A program made the position numbers and the translations under genes. From Chitinophaga niastensis (lineage in GTDB: Bacteria > Bacteroidota > Bacteroidia > Chitinophagales > Chitinophagaceae): a stretch of 64,000 bases of DNA. Below the pieces are notes generated by a model. That model searched no databases, was not told the origin of the DNA, and saw only the letters and a list, made by a program, of their open reading frames with translations. The stretch spans positions 248,001 to 312,000 of the forward strand of contig NZ_PYAW01000003.1 in the NCBI RefSeq assembly GCF_003014755.1, given 5' to 3'. This document shows, piece by piece, positions 53,403 through 61,519 of this stretch. Every line of letters starts with the position of its first letter. Position 1 is the stretch's first letter.

Positions 53403-54911
53403 TTATCGCCAGTATTCATTTAATTTCATTAAAGGATTGTTAACGAGTGCAGCATCTGCAATAGGCCATGTCCAGGCGCCACGGAGGAAAGCAGATTGTG
53501 AGATCGGTGCTGTACAGTAGGTAGCATTGAGGATGCGGTGGGTACGTACCAGGTCATAAAATGCGTGCCCCTCTCCCATCATTTCTTTTGAACGTTCCCA
53601 GAAGATCGCATCTTTTAATTCAGTGCCTCCGTTACCGGTATAGGATACTGTTTCAGCCCGTGCACGGATCAGGTTAAGCAGCCGGATAGCTTCCGCTTCA
53701 TTAGCACTGCCCAGCTCCGCATTGGCCTCTGAAGCAAGGAGAATAGCATCCGCATAACGGAATACAATCAGGTTACCATCAAATGCGATATTGCTGCCCG
53801 CATTACCACTAAATTTCCGGAACTCTACCAGGTTACCCTCCCTGTACATGGTACTGGCATCAAACCATAAATCTTTTCGTTTATCGCTGATACCTATCGG
53901 GTACATTTTTTCCATGAACTTGCCCACGTAGTTTACATAAGAATACCCTCCTCCACGGCCATGTTCCAGTACATTATCGTTGAGGTACTGATAACCGAGG
54001 CCACGTACTTCGCCATAGTTTATATTTTGTGTAAGCTCAAACAAACCTTCCTGTGAACCACCTCTGAACAGCTGCCGGAATTCTGATACGGTAAGCAAGC
54101 GGTGTGCTCCACCATTCTGTTCTATCAGCTCTTTACCCAAATCCGTTGTTGCCTGGTAATACTTATTTTTATTGGCATCATCAAAGCCTGCATTCCACAT
54201 ATTCATGTGCATCATTAATGCCAGTGCAGCGCCGCGTGTCGGGCGTACTGCTTTCATTTTGGGATCGGTGTAGGCCCAGGGCAGATCGTTTTTGTACTCC
54301 CCCATTTCTTTGATGCAGGAATTCAGTACATCTGTGAATTTAGTGCGGCCAATAATCTCATTGAAGTAAGGGGTGGTATAATATGGAACATCTCCATACA
54401 AACGCACCATCAGGAAGTAGAGAAAATTTCTCACCCATACAGCTTCCGCTTTATATCTGCGTTTATCCGTTGCCGATATCTCTGTATCCGGCACATCATC
54501 CACCCGGTCTACCAGTATTCCGGCAGCCTGTATTACCTGGTAATATCCTTTCCAGTCAGGAATAGTATTAAAATGAAAGAACTGATTCCAGTAACCTTCC
54601 TTCATCAGGTCTTTGAGATCATTATACACGAGGTAATCGTAATAAGGGCGCCCCCAGATACTGCGTGAAGTAGGGGTTTGACGGTATATACCACAGCGGA
54701 ATTCCGCTGCGAGAAAAAATGAATTAGTGAGCATCACATCAGCGATCTCTCCATAAAGGTTGTTAGTAAACCGCTCCACATCTGATTTTGTTTTCCAGAA
54801 GCTGGAACCTGATTCTTTATTGGGTGACGCCGTTTCCAGGAATTTCTTACATCCCGGCATACTGGTGCAAAGTAAGGCAGCTATCCCTATCGCAATAACT
54901 AAACGCTTCAT
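53403..54911 (-). CDS. SusD/RagB family lipoprotein, module 2
   Basis: 502 residues with lipobox TSMPGC (Cys21). SusD landmarks are ESGSSFWKTKSDVERFTNNLYGE, RYKAEAVWVRNFLYFLMVRLYGDVPY, GAALALMMHMNMW, ILLASEANAELG and a C-terminal KEMMGEGHAFYDLVRTHRI block. It is the binding lid of the SusC transporter at 54954, which lies 42 bp upstream in the operon. Confidence 0.92.
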   Translation of the reverse strand: MKRLVIAIGIAALLCTSMPGCKKFLETASPNKESGSSFWKTKSDVERFTNNLYGEIADVMLTNSFFLAAEFRCGIYRQTPTSRSIWGRPYYDYLVYNDLKDLMKEGYWNQFFHFNTIPDWKGYYQVIQAAGILVDRVDDVPDTEISATDKRRYKAEAVWVRNFLYFLMVRLYGDVPYYTTPYFNEIIGRTKFTDVLNSCIKEMGEYKNDLPWAYTDPKMKAVRPTRGAALALMMHMNMWNAGFDDANKNKYYQATTDLGKELIEQNGGAHRLLTVSEFRQLFRGGSQEGLFELTQNINYGEVRGLGYQYLNDNVLEHGRGGGYSYVNYVGKFMEKMYPIGISDKRKDLWFDASTMYREGNLVEFRKFSGNAGSNIAFDGNLIVFRYADAILLASEANAELGSANEAEAIRLLNLIRARAETVSYTGNGGTELKDAIFWERSKEMMGEGHAFYDLVRTHRILNATYCTAPISQSAFLRGAWTWPIADAALVNNPLMKLNEYWR

Positions 54912-54953
54912 ATATCACAGTTTAATTGCTTTATACATTGATGATTTCAAATC

Positions 54954-57900
54954 CTAGAACTGTACGTTCAAACCAAGGGTGACTGTTTTCCTGACAGGAT
55001 AACCGTCTTCCTGGTCTCTTCCCAGTGCAGATACGTTCTCGGGGTTAGGTCCGCTGTACCTGGAAAACAGGAACGGGTTACTAACGGTGAAGTACGTACG
55101 ACAAGAAGTAATGCCCCAGCGGATCGTCCTGGTGCGGGGAATCGTATAGGCCAAAGTGATATATTGAATTTTGAAATAAGATCCGTCTTCTTCAAACAAC
55201 GTCTGATCTACCCGGTAAGGCCTTATACTTTTAAAGCCCTGGTAATCGTAAGGATTAGGATAAGTGGCTTTATCTCCCTGTGCTGCCCAGTAGTTATACT
55301 GATCCAATGGTACCAGTGCACCAGGTCCGTTCTTCCCAAGCGGATCAGAATAACCGGCAAAACGTGCCTGCACCGCATTGTTAAGAATAGAACGTATAGC
55401 CGTATACGTAGCGGCTATATTGAGCGACCATGCGCCGTGTTGCAAAAAGGAGCTCAACCCGCCTGTAATCAGGGGTTGAGAATTACCTGCATACACATTA
55501 TCTGCTCCGTTAATGATGTAGTCGCCATTACGATCCGTCCACAGCGGATCACCAGCTCTCATGTAGTAGAAGTTTTTACCGTCTGCAGAAGATACCAGCA
55601 CAGGACGACCGGTAGCAGGATCTACCTGCACACTGGCGTCATCGGCATATACACCGCGTGTATTCATCAATACATTCGTTAAGCTATTACGACCTACACG
55701 ATACAGGATGTTCTGGTTATTGGTGGTATCATACACCATTAACTCACGCTTACCATTCGGCAAACGGGTGAGGATATCTTTATTGAAGGCGCCGTTGAAA
55801 GTAACCGTCCAGTTCCATTTACCTGTTTGTGGTAAAGGGCGATAAGTAAAGCTCCATTCCAGACCAGCATCCATCAGGGCGGCATCATTGGTTTGTACAC
55901 TGGAGAACCCGCTGCTGGTAGGCAGTTTCACCTCCATCAACATGTTTTCTACCTTTTTCAGATACACATCCATTTCTACCTGTAGTTTTCCTTTCCATAA
56001 GCCGAGTTCCAACCCACCATTCCATTGGGTATTAGATACCGGTTTCATGTTGGCATTGGGCAATTTTCCATAATCAATGCCACTCATCGGCTTATCGTTG
56101 TAACGGCCGCCGTTACGGTCGTTATAAGTACCATAAGCATCAAAGATGGTACCCTGCGGTATTACGTTTCTTCCCCAGGAAGCACGAAGTGAACCATAGT
56201 CGAGCCAGGACCTGTCTGCCAACAAAGCTTCTTTATAAAAATTCCATCTTAACCCCACAGAAGGGTTATTGGAGTAAGGTGTTTTTTTACCTGTGATAGA
56301 AGAAGCATCGCGCCGGAAAGACAGATCCACTACATATTTCTGTTTGTAATTGTAGGAGGCAGCGCCGGCAAAAGAGGCCAGGCGTTCATCACTGCCATTA
56401 TCGAGAATACCACCTCCGTCGAAAAAACCATTAGAGCCTATAGGTCCATGCACATCATCACTGGGCGTACCACTCTTGCGCAGCAAAGTAGCCTGGTAAT
56501 CTTTCTTGGAGAGTTCATTGAATACAGAAAATGTGAGATTGTGTTTGTCTTCAAATGATTTAAAATAAGACAATCCACTACGGCTGTACAAAGTATGACT
56601 CTGATCATTAAATGATTTTACCTGCGCATAGTTACCATTAATAGCAGCAGGGATGAAGTTGTCTTCTGTACCGGTAGTGCTTTCAAAACTAAAGGTGCTG
56701 GTAGCGTGTAACCCGGCAATCAGCTCGTAATCCAGGTCCACGTTGGTACGGATATTAGCCGTTTTGTTGAGATTATCATTGCGCAATGCAGCTACGGCAT
56801 TGGCAGAAGAAGAATAAAAAGATGGTGCAGGCAACAAGGACGATTGTTTGCCGGCCTTACCTACATCTGATTGTGTAAGACCATTACCACTACCCTTGCT
56901 GTTTTGTCCGAGACTCGTAGTAATACCTGCATATATTTTAAATCGTGTGATAGGCCGGTACTGCATATTAGTACTGAGGGTATAACGGTTAAAGTCTGTA
57001 TTTTTTACAATACCCTTTTCGTTATAATAACCCAGATTAGCTTTGTAGTTGAAACGATCATCACCACCGGATACCGTAACATTATGTGTTTGGTTGTAGG
57101 TATACTTATAAAACAATCCCTGCCAGTTGGTAGAATTATTATAGTAAGGATTCAGGCTATCTGCCAGAAAGGGCGTGCTGTTAATATCCTGGCGGGCATA
57201 CTTAACAGAATCAGTATAATGCAACAGCTGCGAAACACGTGCCTCACGTTCTGCATTGCCTCCGATTACCTTGCGCAGATTGGGCGGAATACTGATAAAG
57301 AAGTTACCGGAATACTGTACAATAGGCACTTTAGACTTGCCCCGTTTTGTATTGACCAGCATTACACCGTAGGCTCCCCTGGAACCATACAAAGCAGTAG
57401 CCTGCGCATCTTTCAATACCTGGATGCTTTCAATATCTTCCGGTGGAATCAATGACAACGGGTTTAAGCCCGGGCCAGCCTGATTAAATCCATATTCATA
57501 ATTGGTATTAGGATCAATGGGTACCCCATCAATAACAAACAAGGGAGAAGTAGGTGACAGGAAAGAACTGCTGCCTGATCCTGAAATACTGAGTGTAGAA
57601 AGTCCCCTCATCTGGATAGTACCTGCATAGCCTGGTGCACCTGTATTGTTCTGGATGTTCATCCCGGCTACTTTACCCTGTAACAATTCTATTACGTTGG
57701 ATACAGGTACATCCTGCAGGTCTTTACCACTGATGATCACCGTAGAACCGGTAGTCGTTTCCTTTGTTTTTTTCTGGTAGCCGATAACTACCTGTTCATT
57801 CAGTTTATTTTGTTTTACAGAGAGATAAACTTTCATCAATTCACCAGCCTTACCTTTTCCCATCAGTGGCCCGAATCCCATGGCCTGAAAATTCAGTTCA

Positions 57901-58139
57901 GCGCCTTCCGGAACATTCACGGTAAATGTGCCATCAGCACCACTTGCACCAACTCCTTTGGGTGGTTTACCTGTAAATATTATCACCCCGGGAATAGGCA
58001 TATTGGTACCTTTCTCGTAAACAACACCTCTCACTGTTATCACTGGCTGTTGCGCGGCGACCGCATAGGTTAGCAACAGCACCACAAATAATGAGACGAG
58101 CGCTTTTATCTTCCCTGGTATAATGTTATGCTTATACAT
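54954..58139 (-). CDS. SusC/RagA family TonB-dependent transporter, module 2
   Basis: 1061 residues with a signal peptide ending near YAVAAQ. A carboxypeptidase-D-like domain (TVRGVVYEKGTNMPIPGVII) and plug (VVIGYQKKTKETTTGSTVII, NNTGAPGYAGTIQMRGLSTL, FVIDGVPIDPN, QVLKDAQATALYGSRGAYGV) come before the barrel. No STN domain is present. It works with the SusD at 53403. The substrate is unknown. The neighbouring M60 peptidase and the lack of any glycoside hydrolase suggest glycopeptide or peptide ligands rather than plain polysaccharide. Confidence 0.94.
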   Translation of the reverse strand: MYKHNIIPGKIKALVSLFVVLLLTYAVAAQQPVITVRGVVYEKGTNMPIPGVIIFTGKPPKGVGASGADGTFTVNVPEGAELNFQAMGFGPLMGKGKAGELMKVYLSVKQNKLNEQVVIGYQKKTKETTTGSTVIISGKDLQDVPVSNVIELLQGKVAGMNIQNNTGAPGYAGTIQMRGLSTLSISGSGSSSFLSPTSPLFVIDGVPIDPNTNYEYGFNQAGPGLNPLSLIPPEDIESIQVLKDAQATALYGSRGAYGVMLVNTKRGKSKVPIVQYSGNFFISIPPNLRKVIGGNAEREARVSQLLHYTDSVKYARQDINSTPFLADSLNPYYNNSTNWQGLFYKYTYNQTHNVTVSGGDDRFNYKANLGYYNEKGIVKNTDFNRYTLSTNMQYRPITRFKIYAGITTSLGQNSKGSGNGLTQSDVGKAGKQSSLLPAPSFYSSSANAVAALRNDNLNKTANIRTNVDLDYELIAGLHATSTFSFESTTGTEDNFIPAAINGNYAQVKSFNDQSHTLYSRSGLSYFKSFEDKHNLTFSVFNELSKKDYQATLLRKSGTPSDDVHGPIGSNGFFDGGGILDNGSDERLASFAGAASYNYKQKYVVDLSFRRDASSITGKKTPYSNNPSVGLRWNFYKEALLADRSWLDYGSLRASWGRNVIPQGTIFDAYGTYNDRNGGRYNDKPMSGIDYGKLPNANMKPVSNTQWNGGLELGLWKGKLQVEMDVYLKKVENMLMEVKLPTSSGFSSVQTNDAALMDAGLEWSFTYRPLPQTGKWNWTVTFNGAFNKDILTRLPNGKRELMVYDTTNNQNILYRVGRNSLTNVLMNTRGVYADDASVQVDPATGRPVLVSSADGKNFYYMRAGDPLWTDRNGDYIINGADNVYAGNSQPLITGGLSSFLQHGAWSLNIAATYTAIRSILNNAVQARFAGYSDPLGKNGPGALVPLDQYNYWAAQGDKATYPNPYDYQGFKSIRPYRVDQTLFEEDGSYFKIQYITLAYTIPRTRTIRWGITSCRTYFTVSNPFLFSRYSGPNPENVSALGRDQEDGYPVRKTVTLGLNVQF

Positions 58140-58198
58140 GAAGGTTTGTTTTTTTCATTTGATAATTTTTTGATCCTTGCCGGCATGTCTGCCTGGTA

Positions 58199-59248
58199 TT
58201 AATTATCCCTGAAGTCAGGATTTTTGTGATAGAACCAGAATACCATCTTCCAGTCACCCGGTTCATAAATCGCGAAGTTCATTCCTATCAGGGCAGTCAT
58301 CCGCAGGGCGCCATTGGCGATACGATCATAGCTGAACATTACATTGGCGGTAGTTCCCGAAGCATTCGTGTACCTGGTTTGGCGCATTGCCAGCGGAATC
58401 GGATAGGCTACGTCATACGTAACTGCTTCCGGTGTAAACCTGGCCGGACCAAAATGATGCAGGATATCTTCCCACCTGGTGCTATTGAATAATTTTGGAT
58501 TGATAGGATTATAAGCAGAATCACGGAATTCAAAAGTGAGCGTGTTACCGGTAGAAGCAGGATCTTTATGAAACACCACTATCACATCACCGTTGCTCAT
58601 ATAATTGTCCTCATTGTACACCTTTACGCTACTAACCAGGTAAGGCGTAATATTGCCCTGGGAGTTGCCTGTTACCGGATCAATAGCACTGGGCGCATAA
58701 GGCTGCGGGCGCATTGGTTTCAGCTCCATATCACGGATGATCTTACTACCGCCGGAGTTAGACACCTCCACATCAAATTTATAGCCCGGATCGGGTTGCA
58801 TTTTGATGGCATTCAGGTATTGCAGATCCATAGGCCGCCACATTACAAACTGGCCGGAGTGTTCACGTACTTCAAACAAATGATGTTGTTCAATGGTACG
58901 TTTCTTCTCTACCTCTTCACGCGTGGTTTCCAGCCCTGTGTATGCTTCTTTCCATACCTGCACGGGAAATGTTTTATTAAAAATATCCACCGCTTCCCCG
59001 GTGGAAGCACCCCGCATATGCAGGATTTTGAAAGTCAGCGGTGAAGTAGAATTATCTGCATTAAAAATATTTGCGGTAGGATCATCAGGCAGCAACGTAG
59101 TTCTTCCCAATACAGGCTCAAATGTTGTTTGGCTGTAACTGGCTTTGGGGCTGATAAAATCTACATCCGCCGGTACTTTTACGCAGGCATGGGAAAACAT
59201 CATGCCGCCAGCGATCAGTATTATTATTAATTGATTTGATTTTTTCAT
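58199..59248 (-). CDS. DUF5007 lipoprotein, module 1
   Basis: 349 residues with lipobox MFSHAC (Cys22). It resembles DUF5007 proteins encoded behind SusD genes (KASYSQTTFEPVLGRTTLLPDD, FPVQVWKEAYTGLETTREEVE, EHSGQFVMWRPMDLQ, EPGDWKMVFWFYHKNPDFRDN). It is probably a cell-surface accessory binding protein, and no catalytic motif is visible. It lies between the module 1 fasciclin gene (34 bp) and the module 2 SusC gene (59 bp). Confidence 0.78.
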   Translation of the reverse strand: MKKSNQLIIILIAGGMMFSHACVKVPADVDFISPKASYSQTTFEPVLGRTTLLPDDPTANIFNADNSTSPLTFKILHMRGASTGEAVDIFNKTFPVQVWKEAYTGLETTREEVEKKRTIEQHHLFEVREHSGQFVMWRPMDLQYLNAIKMQPDPGYKFDVEVSNSGGSKIIRDMELKPMRPQPYAPSAIDPVTGNSQGNITPYLVSSVKVYNEDNYMSNGDVIVVFHKDPASTGNTLTFEFRDSAYNPINPKLFNSTRWEDILHHFGPARFTPEAVTYDVAYPIPLAMRQTRYTNASGTTANVMFSYDRIANGALRMTALIGMNFAIYEPGDWKMVFWFYHKNPDFRDN

Positions 59249-59282
59249 CTTTTCATCATTTTTGTCAGCTATTATCAGTTGA

Positions 59283-59954
59283 CTACTGATTAAACCTGCT
59301 TATGAATTCATTAAATCCAAACTCATGATCACCACTCAGCACATGTAGTACGCCATTTCTGGCATAAGTATCCATGGACATCGTGTTAGCTCTTACCCAT
59401 TTACTGATATAAAAAGAAGCCTTGGTATCACTATAGATAATATACTTAGGCCCGCCGCCATCATAGCCCGAAGCGGCTTGTGTAAACAACTGCAGGTTCA
59501 TCTCCCTGGCATATTTGATAGAGTTGATGCCACGGCCATCAGGATATTGGCGCAGGCTGTCTGTAGCATATACACCCGGTATCAGGTAACGGCAGAACAG
59601 CGTATCCAGGTTCTTCTGATCCAGATCTGCAAGCGACAAAGTGCCCAACCCTTCTTTTTCACGGAGCACGTTGAGATTACGCAATGCCGTAACAAAACTG
59701 GTATTGGTGATACCAAATACGGTGATCTGCGTATTGCTCATTACCCGTTTCAAACCAAGGCGATCTATCACTATCACCATCGAATCAAAAACGCCGGTAC
59801 GACTTTTCAGATAGTCGTACATGTTAGCATCAGTTTGCGTATCCCCTTTTGTATATTCCTTATATCCTCCATCCTTCTGACAGCCTGTGAAAACCAGTCC
59901 CACCATCAGCAACAGCAGACATAATGTTCCTGCGTAATAATTTCTTTTTTGCAT
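59283..59954 (-). CDS. Fasciclin (FAS1) domain lipoprotein, module 1
   Basis: 223 residues with lipobox VFTGC (Cys25) followed by QKD. FAS1 features are MYDYLKSRTGVFDSMVIVIDRL, ITVFGITNTSFVTALRNL, LDTLFCRYLIPG and the C-terminal NGVLHVLSGDHEFGF. It is the counterpart of the 52676 protein, and each follows a SusD gene. The spacing to the SusD gene is 8 bp. Confidence 0.83.
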   Translation of the reverse strand: MQKRNYYAGTLCLLLLMVGLVFTGCQKDGGYKEYTKGDTQTDANMYDYLKSRTGVFDSMVIVIDRLGLKRVMSNTQITVFGITNTSFVTALRNLNVLREKEGLGTLSLADLDQKNLDTLFCRYLIPGVYATDSLRQYPDGRGINSIKYAREMNLQLFTQAASGYDGGGPKYIIYSDTKASFYISKWVRANTMSMDTYARNGVLHVLSGDHEFGFNEFISRFNQ

Positions 59955-59962
59955 TGTGGTAA

Positions 59963-61498
59963 TTATTTATTCCAATAAGGATTTTGAACCAGCAGGTGAT
60001 TGGCATTCAGCACATCTTCCGCAAGCGGCCAGTAGATACCGCCGTTTTGCAGTAGCGGTGCCAGCGCGCTTTTACCAGGACGAAGACGCGCATAACGCAC
60101 CTGGTCATACCAGCGCCAGCCCTCTCCCATCAGTTCTCTTCTTCTTTCTTTAAATACTTCATCCAGCAAATCTTTTCCATTGAAAACAGGATTACTGATG
60201 CCACGGCTTTTCATCACAGTACCCAACCATTGTATTGCCTCAGCGGGGTTATTGGTTGCCACGGCGGCTTCTGCACGTAACAGGGCCAGTTCTTCCATGC
60301 GGCTGAACATCATCGTACCGTTATAGAGGCGGAAAACGCCTTTATCTGCTTTCCCGTCTTCAATCACTTTTATCTTGCTGAATACCGGTGTGTTGGTAGA
60401 ATAGTTACTGAAGTAATAATCTGTTAAAGGATAACCTGTTTTAAGATCAATACTGAAACGTTCATCATTAGGCTGATCAAAATACCGGAGAATGGAATCT
60501 CTGGGCACATACATTGCCGGCAAAAGATTGCTGGTAATGGGTTGTGCCAGTGTATATTCTTCCAGGTGACCGGCCGTAATCCCTTCCGCACTTAAATAAT
60601 CAAAAGAGAAATTCAGGATCTGAGAGGGACCGCTACGCGCAAAGAAGCCACTATCGCTGGCGCAAAGCTCTGAAGTGATACTGGTAAAAGTAACAGCAGC
60701 CTGGCTGTAATTGTCCATAATAAACTGTGTATAGGACATTACATCCGTGTAATGTTGTTGCCACGCTGCAATATGCGACAACACTGCATAAGCGCTGATC
60801 TTGTTAAACAACGTTCCTTTCCAGAAAACATACCCCTCATTAAAATAACTGCCGGTTTGCTGCGGATCATTCCCTGAATAAATGAAAGGCAGATCTTTTG
60901 CAGCTGCTACCAGTTCTTTTTCTGCAAAGTCGAGTACTGTTGCCTGTGCTGTACGCGGGAACGCCGGAAACTGCCCGTCGTAAGAAGCTACCACCAATGG
61001 TACATCTCCCCATATACGCACCATGTAGAAATACAGAAAAGCCCTTAATGCACGTGCTTGCGCTACATCCAGCTGATGATTGGCAGTGGTGTAGTAAGCA
61101 TCTTTTTTCAGGATATCGCCGGATCTTTCGATAAACAGGTTAGCCGCATTGATAGCTGCATAAAACCGCCGCCAGTTTTTGAGCGATTGCAACTGCGGGA
61201 AAGATACATTCAGTTCATTGTTGATGATGGCTTTGAGGTCGGCGCGGGAGGTAGCAACAAAATCTCCCTGACGGAATTCACCATACATCCAGAAAGCAGC
61301 ATTATCTGTCAGCGCAGCGCGGGTGAGGCCATACACTCCTATGAGGGCGCTGCGCGCATCCTGCACAGATGACCAGTAATCCTTATCAGCAACCAGCCGC
61401 GTGGATTTTACATCCAGCAATTTACTGCACGATACACCCATCAGTGTAAGTGCCAGTACCAGGGCCGTTTTTTTTACTGAACGAAATATATTATTCAT
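59963..61498 (-). CDS. SusD/RagB family lipoprotein, module 1
   Basis: 511 residues with lipobox LMGVSC (Cys24). SusD landmarks are DKDYWSSVQDARSALIGVYGL, QARALRAFLYFYMVRIWGDVPL, LRAEAAVATNNPAEAIQWL, FKERRRELMGEGWRWYDQVRYARL and a typical end WPLAEDVLNANHLLVQNPYWN. It forms the lid of the SusC transporter at 61520. Sequence similarity to the 53403 SusD is limited by eye, so the two modules probably bind different ligands. Confidence 0.92.
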   Translation of the reverse strand: MNNIFRSVKKTALVLALTLMGVSCSKLLDVKSTRLVADKDYWSSVQDARSALIGVYGLTRAALTDNAAFWMYGEFRQGDFVATSRADLKAIINNELNVSFPQLQSLKNWRRFYAAINAANLFIERSGDILKKDAYYTTANHQLDVAQARALRAFLYFYMVRIWGDVPLVVASYDGQFPAFPRTAQATVLDFAEKELVAAAKDLPFIYSGNDPQQTGSYFNEGYVFWKGTLFNKISAYAVLSHIAAWQQHYTDVMSYTQFIMDNYSQAAVTFTSITSELCASDSGFFARSGPSQILNFSFDYLSAEGITAGHLEEYTLAQPITSNLLPAMYVPRDSILRYFDQPNDERFSIDLKTGYPLTDYYFSNYSTNTPVFSKIKVIEDGKADKGVFRLYNGTMMFSRMEELALLRAEAAVATNNPAEAIQWLGTVMKSRGISNPVFNGKDLLDEVFKERRRELMGEGWRWYDQVRYARLRPGKSALAPLLQNGGIYWPLAEDVLNANHLLVQNPYWNK

Positions 61499-61519
61499 GC
61501 TAAATGAAATGACAAATGA